From: Trichoplax sp. H2
Taxonomy: Eukaryota > Placozoa > Uniplacotomia > Trichoplacea
Length of the DNA: 64,000 bases
Direction of reading: 5' to 3'
Assembly (NCBI GenBank): GCA_003344405.1
Contig: NOWV01000171.1
Span: 1 to 64,000, forward strand
Numbering within the stretch: position 1 is the stretch's first letter; each line of letters opens with the position of its first letter. The position numbers were made by a program, and so were the translations under genes. The notes beneath the pieces are model-generated. The model was not told the origin of the DNA, made no database searches, and worked only from the letters and a program-made list of their open reading frames with translations. Positions 1 to 13,453 of the stretch are shown here, piece by piece.

Positions 1-378
1 GAGTTTAACGTAACGAAGGTTACCTGTAACTTACAATAGGAATTACTCTCTAATTATAAATGTGTTACAGTAAATTTAATGCTGTGCGGTAATGCGCACT
101 GAAATGATTCGGTGAATGGACATGTTGTAGTCTCAATGTGAAAAATTAGTTAGTAGATGTTCTCACCAAGATGATGCGTGAATGTTAGCTGCTGTAGAAG
201 GGTATATAAGCCCGTCAGATAGTTGAATAAAGTAGTTCTCAATTGTCTAGTTGAGTTTAACGTAGAATCAAAGGCGTCTAAATTCTTATGAGATAGTTAA
301 GGGATACTGAATCCCGGAGACTATAGTATTTTAGAGATTTGTTTTACGTTATCTTTGTCACGAAGTTGGTTTGTGACA
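1..378 (+). mobile_element. LTR (right portion), copy 1 of a local LTR family
   Basis: This stretch matches the LTR at 20205-20635 closely and nearly collinearly, from about position 29 to its end at 378. It carries a TATA box (TATATAAG, 203-210), a polyadenylation signal (AATAAA, 226-231) and the family's terminal GTGACA (373-378). The left end is not visible. Sequence before about position 29 does not match the other copies, and TGTCAC is absent, so the element runs off the window or is rearranged. It sits upstream of the first visible exon of the glutamate receptor gene, so it is probably intronic. No internal (gag/pol) coding sequence is seen here. Confidence 0.8.
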
Positions 379-843
379 AATATGCAGTAAAACATTATGT
401 AGCGTAGAATAGCCGTTCGTGCATAAAATGTAAAATAAATGTGGGTGGTGGCCGATACGTTAATATTTTACACTTTAGAGATGAAAAACCGATTCATTTC
501 AGAGGCATAAGTATAACAAAGACTTTATGTTGCAGTACTATTTGATGCTTTAATTAAATTAAACTAATTGATGAAATCCAAGTAGTTTTAAATCAATTTA
601 TTTACTAGATTAATTCTAACTTAGCAGCAAAGCGTAATTGTTTATTGATTCTGTCCTAAAATTACTATTTTATGCAACTAGTAATATGCTATTATCGTAT
701 TTCAGCTTATATAACTATACAATACCCCAGCTTTGCGATCCGAAAAGATTTGAAACAATTACTAACCAAATATAGACACTAATGATTATTACGGTCAATG
801 ATAGAAATTTTCTAAATTGATGAGATAAATACTAATATTGCAG

Positions 844-2747
844 TCGTTATTTACTTTCTTGACAGCCGTCGATTCTATTCAAAAACTTGCAACTCAAAAT
901 AAAATAAAGTATGGAACTGTTCAAGGAAGCAGCGTTGACAATTTCTTTCACAAAACTGGTCTTAGTCCTTATTATGAAATGGCTCCGTATATGGCCAATG
1001 TTCCCACTACTCAACAAGGCGTCCAAAAGGCTAAAGAAGGCAATTACGCTTTTCTATGGGACGCAGCTTTGTTAAACTATTATAAGAATATACATTGCGA
1101 TGTTATGACCGTTGGTGGTGAATTCCATAAAGATGGCTACGGACTAGGGCTGAGAAAAGGATCACCCTATACGCAAGAGTTTAGCGTAGCTATTTTAAAA
1201 TTAAGGCAAAATGGTTTCATTGAAAATAGAATAAAAAAATGGTAAGTCATTTTATCAGCTATTGTAATTCATTCATTGTAAGATCCTTAGACATATATGA
1301 CGGTCTTAAAAATTCTTCAAATCCATTATTATCATACTTTTAAAACTTATAATGCACCGTATTCACGCTATTGATTGATTTAATTAATAAATAAAATCAT
1401 GAAGAGATCTGAAAATCTTAATGAATAGATACCACAGATAACCAAGTTGTCGGAAAAAAATTGGATTTAATATGTAGTATTATGCTATGAAGTAATACGA
1501 GTACGGTACATCACTGCTAATACACATACCCGTAGAAGGAACGCTCCTGATTATTATATGTAAGAGATACAGCAATATAGCCAAATAGCCACACTCTTAT
1601 ACACGTATAATCTGTTGTCCACAAGTTTCAAGCAAAAAGATTTTCCGGATCAGTTCAAAAATAACTGGATATCATTTATTTCTATCCATTTATTAGTTAC
1701 GCGAGTTATAAATATTCGTAAATACTACTGAGTACTAAGGTCATAATAGAATATATCACATAAGTTAGGCAGCGATTTTATATGATTTAATTTTATAAAG
1801 TTATATTAACACATGCAAATTCCATATATTTTCAATCAGGTACGATAAAACTAAGGTTACTTGCATTGGTAACGGTCAGAATAACGAAAAGCTTGCAGAA
1901 TATCAAGAGATTGATATCAGCCACATCTATGGAGTCTTTGTGCTACTTTTATTTGCAACAGGAACTAGCTTTTTGATTCTTTTGATCGAGTGGATAATAG
2001 CTTTATGGCAAAGTATTGATCCTATGGATCCCGACGTAAGTATTAATTGATATGATACAATGTCTTTGATATAATTCTTAAAGTTAGCTCCTTAAAAGAA
2101 CTTGACCATCAAAGTCTATTTATCCGTAACTGTATAACGCAAAGTTCAATTATAATAGGCAAACTAGGTATACATTGCTTTCTCTAGTATGCATATATAA
2201 TATCAACATCATAGATTACTAATATTAAAAAAGTAGTACTGTGGTAGTCGCTACAAATATATTTTCACTCATCATCAGCATCAGAGGCCGATTAAGAAAA
2301 TATTTAATTTACTAATGCTCTTCTAAAACCAAGTCTATTGTACCAAATGAGATTTAATAGCAAAATTACTTACTAGTAAGATTTATTTCCATAATATCAA
2401 TAGTAGAGTTTAAGCTGCTTTTTAGCTGTACTGAAGTATGGTATCTGGAACCTTCAATTTGATATTTATAAAATTTTTAGGCCTTGCAATCCTGACTTAA
2501 ATATATATTAACACTAATATATTTAAATTGCCGTACTAATACTAAAATTAGACATTTTTTCATTTATCACCGCTAAATTTCAATCTAGAAACCAAAAACG
2601 TTATTTCAAGCATTAAAATTGATGTTTGCCAAGTTTAAGCTGGCCAGAGAATTAATCAAAAATCCTGATTCTATAGCAGTAAGCTACACAGCTTCAAAAA
2701 GCTCAAAAGTTCCTGATAAAAAGCTAGCATCTCCAATTGAATGTTGA
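844..2747 (+). CDS. Ionotropic glutamate receptor, C-terminal three exons (5' end outside window)
   Basis: Exons 844-1241, 1840-2035 and 2589-2747 join in frame (phase 2, then phase 0) to give about 250 residues. Introns begin GTAAGT and end CAG or TAG. The first exon encodes lobe S2 of the ligand-binding domain: a GSSVDNFF segment at the agonist carboxylate site, a FLWDAALLNYY segment carrying the acidic residue that contacts the ligand amino group, and the GYGLGLRKGSP strand. The second exon encodes the last transmembrane helix M4 (HIYGVFVLLLFATG onward). The third encodes a short cytoplasmic tail ending at TGA 2745-2747. The amino-terminal domain, S1 and pore helices must lie left of the window. 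The W-D-x-A ligand site resembles glycine-binding NMDA-type or non-bilaterian epsilon-class receptors; the ligand is inference. AATAAA at 2884-2889 is a plausible polyadenylation signal. Confidence 0.92.
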
Positions 2748-5128
2748 TAACCAAATGATGAAGATGTTTGTTAATCTTTTTATTTCCCAATCTGGAGTAA
2801 AATCATATTGTAAATTCCTGGCGTAAAGTATTTATAATCAGTAACAATTTATAATACCATCCTTATCCAATAATATTGTTAAAGAATAAATGTAACAGTA
2901 ATTTTTAAAGAAAATGTAATATATTTCTTGGAATAAGCGCTAAAAATCGAATCAATTTATCCATGCATAGAATAAATTTAACATTAAGGTCTAAATAAGT
3001 AATAAGTTCTATTTTGCTTTCAAAGGCATTCTTGATGAAATTGAATTTCATGCGTAGGTGTAAATAACAAATAAAATTAATTGAAATATTTATAAATATT
3101 ATTATTATGGTAAGACATTTAGAGCGAAGCTAGATAAGAATAAAATGAGACCGTATCATTTGATAAATTTCACGTTAACGACAATTATCATCGTATTCGT
3201 ATTAGAAATTGATTATGAGACTAACCTTTATTATTAACTTTAGACTTTAAGTTTGAAGTGCAATAAATTTAATTCTTGCAGTGTTGATAAATTTACCGCG
3301 ATTTCTGGTTATACATTTCGCAAAAGCTTTACAATTAAAAGGTATTCAAAATATTAAAGATTTCGTTACTTATAGACCTTATTATATTATATTATATTAT
3401 ATTATACACGCATTATACTATAGATTAGATCTTATAGATTATAGGTTCTATTAGTTCAGTAATACTAGTACAAAAAATTGCAAAGTATCAAAACATCAAT
3501 ATCTCGCGATGGTACTAGTATCCTAGAGTATTGACCATTATACTATAAAGAATAAGCATACAGTTTATTATTAGTTGCAGTCAGTTCAATTTAATTATGG
3601 TATATAGATAAATAGAATAAGAAACCAGATGGTAACAATTATATTGTCTTGCTCAAAACTTTTATTTTACTATCTTGGCATATCAATAGAATCAGTATAT
3701 CTATCAAATTAAATTTTTTCATCTACTTTTCCAACATAACAATAATAGATAACAAAATAATTGTATAGCTTCAAATAATAAGCTACGATGATAACCAGAC
3801 AACATTATCTGTTAAGTATTTATCGGTTACTACAAATAAGGTTAATAAAATCATCTTTATCCATCTATTGTGTCTAGCATATGAAATTTGTTAAAGAAAT
3901 TGAACAAAATATGGTTATTTAAATATCATCTTTAAACATACACTATATTGTTCTTAAAAGAGGGCAACTGTAACTGATTAAGACAGATTACACAATTCCA
4001 GCTTTAACATAATTTCCTTTCCTTGGATATTTAACAATGTATAGGGATAATATCCTAATTTCCATTTTTCTCGTTGCGGATGTCTTACGTAAATTGTCAA
4101 CTGATGAATTACTGGCACATGATCAATACATTAAGTTTAGCATTTATCCTAAGGTAGTGGAAATAATTATACAATAATACTCTCCAAGTATCGGCTTACA
4201 GTGTAGCATTATGCTAAGTTATTCCAATACAGTCAATTACTTTAATTTATCTTAGGTATGCAAACATCCGATAGTATATTATCAATTATTTTACAATTCA
4301 TATTGTAACGATTAGAAACTATGTTTTCGGATTGGATTTAGCGATAATATCCATGAAATCGAATGTAATTTACATGAATTGCAACTTAATAGCTGAGAGT
4401 ATTTGAATCACTGTTTTGATTATACCTTAATTTCCTAAAACTAAAAGTCAATAGATCAATATTAAATTTTTACTTGATCCATAAATTCTGAAAACAATTG
4501 TTACGCTGATAATAATGACATCATGATATTGAAATTTCAGAAAGGGTTGTAAATAATGCAAATTAAAAAATTTAATGGATTACCGATTGAAAGGCGGCTA
4601 GAATTCAGTATGTCAATGCAGATAACTAAAATTTCTTCAAAATACCTATATTGAAAATCTAAAAATTACCGATTCCGAAGAAAATATAGACATCAATAAT
4701 AGTTACTTGAGTTAAAAGAGTAAACTAATATTAATATACTAACAACAAATATAAAAGATGCAATACAAGTGTAAAAGTAATTTCAATCTTTATGTTAATA
4801 GCCCTCATGAACACGTTCTGCATAATAGTTATTGGTGATTGTAGGCATATGATTCACTAATTATAGTTCCTCCCATTGGTCATAATGAAACTTCTATGAT
4901 AAAATGAAAATGTTGCTAAATGCGTAATGCTATTGTTGATAGACTACCAGTGTCACTTTTTCCTGTGATTGTTTAAGAGTTGCTCTTTAAACTAACCAAT
5001 ACAATAAATATTATACACATTAAGGGCATACAATCATTATCACACATTTTATCTTCAAGAGGTAACATTATTAACAACTTAAATTTCGCCGAATAATTAA
5101 TTAATCGTGGAGACGATATAATTTTGCA
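2748..5128. other. Intergenic stretch between glutamate receptor and GPCR 1
   Basis: No convincing exon, RNA gene or transposon was found. It is AT-rich and contains a short 5-bp tandem run (ATTAT units) at about 3381-3405. Confidence 0.6.
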
Positions 5129-8100
5129 ATGAATATCACATATCGCACCGGTTTTACTCCGACATTCGCTATGATATCTATAATTATGCAAGCTATTCTT
5201 TCCAGCGTTGGCATTCCAGGGAATGCATTAATTTTTATACATATTGCAAAGAAAGGTTCAAGGCGATTACGAATGAAAGATGTCTTGGTTTTGAATTTAG
5301 CAAGTTCTGATTTCCTTTATTGCTTTTTAAGGTAAGAGAAATAATAATTAACTTTTGCTTTATGCATCTCTAAAGATTACCCAAAATTTGTTAATTAACC
5401 CTTCTCACTGTTTTATCAAAGTCATATTGATAGTATAACATGTAGTAAATTTATCAACAAAATCCAAGAGAATATCTCTCTCTGTAAATAAATAAAATCA
5501 GTAAAATCATTAATACCTATAAAGATGTCACATAATTTCTACGATACGAAAAACGACTTAAAAGCACCATTTTGCAATAGATTATACAGTCTTATACTCT
5601 GCAAGTTGCTATTACGTTTGCAACCAATTTGGTATAATTCTATGCTAATAAATTCTAAGCTACTTTAAAGTACTGCATAGGTAACACTATGTCACGGTGA
5701 TAACTCACCGTACCAAATTAGTACATGCTTTGCGGCTACAATGATATTGTAAGCCGAGGAGTACGTAACCAGATATAGATTGTAGACGGTACGATTTAAA
5801 TTGTGATGTGTTAAAGGCATTTATATCTATAGTTGGATTAGCAGTATTCTAAGAGGTGTATAAAAGCTTGTAGATAAAATCTATTTAAACGATTGGACAA
5901 ATTAATAAAAGTTAGTTCTTAGTTCCTAAGGTTAGAAGTATAACGTAAATCGAAGGAGTACGAATTATTGCGAGATCGTAGATTCGATCACAACGTTATC
6001 TTGTCACACGGGAGTTTGTGACACACTAAGCCTTTAAAAGCATCATCCGGGCAATATCCTTTCTAAGATCTATTATGGAAACTACATAATTCTATATTAG
6101 TGGGTATGAAGGAGCGATATTAATAAGCGAAAACAATCAAGTTTTAATCGCAGCATTTACAATTTGTCGAAATTGCATGATAGCTCCATTTACAGCCATA
6201 TTTTAAAGGGTTTTTAAAAATATGAGGTTAATCCTTAAACAACAAATTTCTACTGCAACAGTTATATTTATTTAAATATAATTCACGTTGCAATGTCCTT
6301 ACTAGGCTAAAGTCGTGGGAATAAATAATGAGATATTAATACCCCAGGAGATTTTATATCTAGTATTTATTCAGCAATTAACTATTCAACATTTGATATT
6401 GTAACTTTGGAATGTTGATGGTCTATAATAAATAAAGGAAGTTTACCTCTTATACGTGCTAAGGATTAAGTATTATAATTGCCTATAGCTACAAAATTAA
6501 GCTCTGAATATCGTAATTTTCGCGAGTGTATATGCCGGAGCGCCATTAAGTAAATAACTTTTCTGGCTAAACCTCAAGACGTAACTTTCAACTATTTTTG
6601 AATCCACATCTTCAGGTCCACAATTCCAAGTTAAAAATTTTTCATTACAGTCCTAAATTAGTCATACTACCAGGGATAAAGTGTATTTACTTTATGATAA
6701 ATAAATATCGATAAGTACCGTCGTCATTCTAATCTTTAATATCTTAGACTACTTAGTTGGAAATATCATTCTGTTTATTTTGATTTTAAATAACATTATC
6801 TACTTTAAGTTTTCTTCTTAAAAAGCTTAAATATGCCGATAGAGTTTACAACACAAACAAATACAAATATAAAAATATGTTCTAAATAATATTAGAAGAT
6901 ATTTTCGCAAACTTTAAATTTTACTAAGTTATTGTTCACTATTGAATCGTATAAATAGCAAATTAAAGGAAATGTAAAAATAGAGCCTAATCAATAGCAT
7001 AGCTGAAATTATCAGTACAAATGCATTTATTTATTTATAGGACAACAAAGATAGCTCATTTTTGTTACCATAGTAGCATCTATCATAGATTTACACAAAG
7101 TACAATACTTACCGCATATACCCTATATGATCAGCATTCATCATTATGCTGATTTATTTCTTTGCAGAAAATCTTGTTATACCATCTTCATAAAATGGGG
7201 GAATATCTTATACAGTATTTTCAAAATTTATTTTACATCAGATTTTAGCCTATTCCACATGGAAAATTAAGATATCGGTAGATGCCAAACGATCTCTTAT
7301 TCCCTTAACAAATAAATCATTTGCAGACAGGAGTGAAAGGGATTTTTTTATATAAGATTTACTTTTAGATGATACTAGCAGCAAATCGATACTCTAAAGT
7401 AAAAAGCACAGCGTTTGTTCAGTTAAAACAATTATTTCAAAATAATTCTGTTAGATTTAACCTTCATATTTACCATTTTTATGGATACAAAATTGATATT
7501 TGAATCCTGTAATATCAAGTGTTTGATTTCATCATGATTTCCTAAACAAATAATATACACTGCTTTTACTCAACCATTTAGTCATGAATAAAATTCAATT
7601 TTACTAATTTATTAATTTCACTTTTTTCATATACGGAATTTTTGATGCTCTTCCAATTTATGAATCAAGCTGCTGCATATTTATGCCTGATCTTATCAGG
7701 ATAACCATTGGTGATATACCGATCTACACCAAAAATTCTTGGAGGTGTCGATTAGGGAAAGCTGCACCATTATATGCTGGAGTCGTCAATATCTATTCAA
7801 TGGCAGCAATAGCAGTAGCGAGATATGTTGTCGTTGTTCAGCCTAAGAAATCATCATGGATTAAAGATAAAAGAAGTTATTTTATAATCACTTTGATCAT
7901 TTGGGTCATACCATTTGTAATAGTATTGCCACCGGTTATTGGGTTTTGGGGTAAATACACCTACTTTCGTGATATTGGTGTATGCTTTTCCATTTATTTT
8001 ATTACCCAAGATTTGAAGTATAAGTCCTATTTCTTCTTCCTTTCCTCTTTTGGTATAATTATACCGACATTAACTATGATAATGTGTTATACCTCGATAT

Positions 8101-8630
8101 ATCTTGCCGTTAGAGAAAGTCGAAGACGCTTGGCTAGGCACTCCAACAACAGTTTTAATCAAGTACATCCTGAAGCTGCCAACGAAAATGGAAATTCTTC
8201 GAAAAAATTAAAGCGCCTGCGAAAATGTAAGCATGGGAAAGGATCATCGCAAATGTTACGAACTTCAGTTAGCAATGACAGTTCTAAAAGTAGCGCAGCA
8301 AGTTCATCTCGATCTCCAGAAGTTAGTAAACAAGAATTAAAACTAACAGCAACCTTGGCTCTTATCTTTATATCCTATTTGGTTACCTACATACCATACA
8401 CAATCTCGATGATTATTAATTTTTTCCTATACCAACCTGAAATTATACAATTACAGTTTGGTTTTCTATTCGTCAGCTACACTGGTAACGCTATCAACCC
8501 AATCATCTTTTACAAGCGCGATAAACGATTCAGGCAACTAGTTCTATCATGCCTTGAATTTTTTATACCAAGAAAGCGTCGTCGACATAATACCGTCATA
8601 CATCGATTTATCGTGGAAAGTAATTTCTAA
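5129..8630 (+). CDS. Class A (rhodopsin-like) GPCR 1, two exons
   Basis: Exons 5129-5331 and 7670-8630 join in phase 2 (AG|C, Ser) to give 387 residues. The acceptor at 7669 is weak, but it gives a 19-residue TM2/ECL1 segment aligning without gaps to the two paralogues downstream; the ATG at 7683 is internal. Seven helices are visible. TM1 has GIPGNALI, TM2 has LASSD, TM3 follows a Cys (SWRCRLG) and ECL2 has the partner Cys (GVCFSIYF). The intracellular end of TM3 reads ARY instead of DRY, TM6 has VTYIP instead of CWxP, and TM7 has NPIIF. An NIT sequon sits at residue 2. The third intracellular loop is long and rich in Ser/Lys. AATAAA lies at 8748-8753. The ligand is unknown; a Tre1/moody/melatonin-receptor-like affinity is only an impression. 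Confidence 0.9.
5690..6023 (+). mobile_element. Solo LTR, copy 3 (334 bp), inside GPCR 1 intron
   Basis: The element starts TGTCACGGTG and ends GTTTGTGACA, giving terminal inverted TGTCAC/GTGACA. It is flanked by a perfect 5-bp target-site duplication, CACTA at 5685-5689 and 6024-6028. A TATA-like TATAAA lies at 5859-5864 and AATAAA at 5904-5909, in the same order as in the copies at 1-378 and 20205-20635. The 3' segment (ACGTTATC, TTGTCAC, GTTTGTGACA) is recognisably shared but more diverged than copies 1 and 2 are from each other. No internal region is present, so it is a solo LTR left by LTR-LTR recombination. Confidence 0.88.
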
Positions 8631-11600
8631 ATTTCGCAAATGCAGATAATATTGATCGATCATCATACCTGTTGAATTTTACCATATTTCTATTATGGTG
8701 GCTAAATCCTATAAGAAATGAACAACTACCTGCATACTTCCTTAAGGAATAAAATATACCCTAATTACATTGTAAACATATCTAAGGATAGCGGAACGAG
8801 CAAATGTGTATTAAAACCGCGAAAAGATCGAGAATAGAAACAAGATATCATCAATAACATATTAAATTTAAAATTACCAATAATTCTTTATCATTATTGA
8901 ATTTTAAAGGCAGAATATAAATATATTATAGCCTTTGAAGCCAAATTAAAGGTTTTTTAAATAATTACGAAAGTATTCCAATAGTACTGTATATAATAAG
9001 TTATGTACTTAAACACTTATTTTACAAGTCTTTCAGTAATTTGATATTAGAAAGCTAATGAAATTTGAGTGTAATTATATTAATATATGCCTCTAAAGTG
9101 ATGCTTCTTCGTGGAAGTAATTGTGCTTATTCTATATTTTAGCCGTGTTGGGTACCACACCATGAGGTGATTTTTCTTTGCCATATCTGGCATTATAAGT
9201 AATTTAGAAATTTTTTAAAATATCCTAGCATCCATTTATCCTTTAACACGCGATCGAACTCTCTTAAAATTTAAGCAGTTACGTAAATATTGAATAAATT
9301 TCCTACTAGATTATGATAATTAATAAAATTAATCTAAAAGAAGCACTGCATGATAATTACCGTAAGTTAACATGACATTTTTAATGTACGAAAAAATACC
9401 GTTATTACTACTGAAATTATTGCTTTGCTCTATCGTTGGTCACTAGTTTAAATAAGTAATACCTGAATGATCAGAGATACATATATAAGGTTCCCGTTGG
9501 CATTTAATTTTATTTTTTTCTTACAGTGCTAGTATTATGTATGAAGATATTGGTTCTTGGCTATCTAACCTACCTTCGTATTTTAAAATTGTTAGAACTG
9601 TACATACCTGTGGTATTGCTTGTTTCGATTTTTTCGTTGCAAGGCAATAAAAATATTATCTATTGAGTCTGATATTTGATTTCCTAAGTTGAAATGTTAA
9701 ATCCTTGCTAGAAATACTAGCAATACCATCATAATTTGATGCATAAATATTTGTAACATACATACTAGTAGCCTTAGAAATTCTCTAATTATGCTATTGC
9801 CTTTGTAATAAGTTTGACAAGAGGCCAATAATTATAGATTTTTACAACGTGCTCATTTACACACACTTTTTACGATCAAAATTTTGATACGTGTATTCTA
9901 TAGCATGATTGCAATCATTAAAATTAACTGAGCGATGCAAAAAACATAAAGATGACAAGTGCTCCATCAACTTATCTATCTAGACGTAAAGATACTTATA
10001 AGCATCTTATAATCACCTAAAAATTTCGGATATTTCACCAAAATCGCAAAATTATCATTTGCTGATATGCGTATAAATGTCGAAAAATATTTTTTCTTTG
10101 CAACTCTTTCCACTCGCTAAACTATTTTTTGTTCATTTACGAAGCTGATTATCCCTTTAAATATTTAAATGGGTGTCTTCTAATAATAATATAGCATAAC
10201 TTATTATCACCAGTTATAGCAGCATCTATCTCTTCCAAGAAACACCTATACACTGTAGCACTCGATTCAATATCACACAGTCGTTCAAAGTTTAACTAAT
10301 TGCTTACCAAATAAGTGAAATCATATCTGCTATACATAATTCAAGTTTGACAATGTAATTCAGTAATTACTTCCAAGCTATGCACTTACACGTAAATATG
10401 TAAGTATCAAGTAAACCTTTTTATCTTTTACCAGTGTTCGAGACTGATTGCAAAATTATTAACAATAGAGCAAGCATATCTATAAGTATGTTTATTAAAG
10501 TGTATGATAAGTTTCTTATTCGCTAAATTTGATAGTAAATATGACATGAAATTGCACAGTTACATCCGAGGAGTAGATCTACTTCATCTAGAAACGTAAA
10601 TAATTTAATTTCAAGGCTATAAACGGTTGTCTATAAAGTAACGATTTAATATAATTTAATAAATCATAATCGATCAATGAATCATATCGTTCTTCTATAA
10701 CTTTGCGAGCATCATAACTTATAATATTGTCTCATATTGTTATCAATAGCATTAAATGAATTTTTATATCAACTGTTGAATAATAAAGGTTTAAGCTATT
10801 AATTATTAATGAAGGCTAAGACGATGGAATATACACTATTGTATCGATTTTATCAAAAAAATTTTCCTTTGGAATCCAATTTATTTTATATTCGCAATAT
10901 ACTTAAAATCATAGTAAAGTATCAGCAAAGCTCCGCATGCTTACCAAATAAGATAGTGGTCTATCATTGCGGGAAAACGATAAGAAAACCTACTAATCAT
11001 CAAATCTACTTATATTTCGATGCGATTACCTTACGATGCCAAATTCATAAGAGTATACACGATAATAAGAATTTAAATACATTTCTTAAAAGTATCATAT
11101 AGTCAGTATCTATATGACTTTGATAGAAAAATGTTAGCATACAAAGAAACTAAATCTGGATTTTTAATTTAGCCAAGATGCTGTAAATTGTCAACGATAT
11201 TTCCAGATATCGAAAGCATTCGTAACTCGCTAAATTAATCACTTCAAATTTACAAATCACTTTTTACTCATTTTCATATATATCGTATTAAGATTTCCAG
11301 CGGTAACTTACTCGAGATAAAACTACCGTAAATTATTTATTTGCCCAAAGGTTTTTAAATTTAAGATGTTGAAAAATCTAAATGTAGCAAAGTTAAATCT
11401 ATCTCTTTGTGCATTGTTACTACTACAATATCTTCTCAAACTCTTCTAGTTTTCGCATAAAATTAATAATTTTATTGCAACTTGGAAATGACTTTTTTAA
11501 TATCTTGCAGAGTATTAATAGATGATGTCATATATTAGGAATGCTTTAATATATTTAAAGTAAATCATCTTAGTGACCTTCAGTTACATTACAAAGATGA

Positions 11601-13453
11601 TTAGCATAACTTATAGATACACTTTACTTCCATTTAGCCATGCGAGTATTATCAGTCTATAACGGAACGCTATAGAATTATGATAGTTTAAATAGCTCAA
11701 ATTTTCAAACGTGAAAATTAGCCGATCATCTCCACTACCAATTTTGAATAATTCATTTAAATAAATAAATAAATTACTAAAATATACATTATAATGGGTC
11801 TGTGTAGTCTATATCAAGAGAAATAATTATAGTTGAATCTAAACTACACGAGTCTTGTATAAATAGTTTAAAAATCAATCAAGATATCTTAAGATGACTA
11901 ATCAATTTGCCCCAATTTCTGAGGCATCTTTGTAATAAGATTAAAAAATAAACTGATGACCTTAATACCAATATTTGTAGCCATTATGCAAATGGATAGC
12001 CAATATTATGAAGTAACAACATCTTGTCTATTTAACTTGCCGACTATATGAACTAATTCCTTGTGCGTTAGCCATGGCTTAATTGTAATATAATGCAAGC
12101 TTACTTTTACTCAAACTTGCAAGATTAATATTTACTGGACAAAATGTATTGCCTTGATTTGATCGACAAAAGTTCAATTAAGAATGAGACAGCGCGCAGG
12201 AAGAGTCTGTGATTAATTCAGTACTCTGCCAAAATATGCTTATTGCTAGCTTAACTTGATAGATATAAGCTCCATTTTACTAATGAGATCACCTTTATTC
12301 TGATGAGCATTCAAACTATATCTTTAAATTGATGGACAGAAGATATATTTAAGGATCAGAATATCATTATTGTTTATATATTAATTATCATTAGCTCTAC
12401 AAATTGATGATTTATATTACGTTGTTGATTGAGAGAATATGGCCAACAACAAATAGATGAATTTATCAGATATTAGATTGCTTTTTTCTATTCACGATAA
12501 TTCTCTTTGATCATTGCCTACTTTGTATACAACATTGAACTTACTGAATCGTGCATGCTAACGTTTGCTTCTAGGACTTAATCTGAATAAATCAATATTG
12601 ATTCGATCCTCATTAACATAATTAGCGCTTCTATCATAATTAAATTCTCTGTAGTTTTTATCGTTAGAACATCACTGATACAATGTAAAGTATACTGATT
12701 CCTTGTCTATGTACATGGAACCAATTCAAGTTAAGGCTTGATCTACTTTTTACTGTATTATGAACTTTTTGCTAGTGCTCTAGCTTTCAATCAATTACGC
12801 TGAATTCATTTAAAAGAGAGATTTCCTATTTCTCGCTAGAAACTAGGATTAGATAATGATTTAGCACCTACAAGCAATGTGGAGAAATATTTTAGAGGAT
12901 AATATGATGATCATGAAAAAGATTTTAAATCGTTTTATAATTAATATTGACATTAGGCTTAGTTTCTTTCATGTTACATCAAAAAGGTTACCGCTCGATT
13001 GAAAACTTATAAAGCGGCCGCAACGACAATTTTTATTAATTTTAACATATTTTGCTGGACTGTGAAAGAATTCAAAGAAGGCGCATTTTACATTAAAAAA
13101 TAGAACCTTTTTGGATAATGAACTTTCATTTCACTTGAAATATCCTAGCAGTGTTCCAATTCCATTTCAACGCATTCGATGTTCAATTAGTATTATAGCT
13201 ATTGAAAACCATACGCTGATTCATCCAATCTTTACCTGCAAAGAAACGCCAATAATTGATTTTAATTTATTTTTTGTCATTTCAAGAATTATACGTGCAT
13301 ACTCGTATAGCTATTCTTATAGCTTTGCAATAGTCTTTAAGTTAGTCCATAAAATCGCAGAGCTTTTAGAAATTTACATAACTTATTAACTACGCCCATG
13401 CTTTGGATATCCTCAGTCTTAAGTCAGATAAGTACTAAAAAATTTCATCGAAA
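8631..13453. other. Gene-poor interval between GPCR 1 and GPCR 2
   Basis: I see no exon, tRNA or recognisable transposon. Open frames at 10809-11102 and 13111-13389 have no splice context, family motifs or domain pattern and look like chance frames in AT-rich DNA. Confidence 0.5.

Noticed and set aside
7683-8630. ATG-started single-exon GPCR gene of 315 codons
   Set aside because: It lacks TM1 and the first half of TM2. Exon 5129-5331 supplies them and the joined frame matches two paralogues, so 7683 is an internal Met.
10809-11102. Open frame of 97 codons
   Set aside because: No domain, splice context or conserved-looking segments; composition is that of the AT-rich background.
12290-12330. 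CTGATGAG text resembling a hammerhead ribozyme core
   Set aside because: The matching GAAA core strand and flanking helices are not present.
13111-13389. Open frame of 92 codons just upstream of GPCR 2
   Set aside because: Low-complexity (Ser-Tyr repeats, Ile-rich) and out of frame with the GPCR; likely chance or 5' flank.
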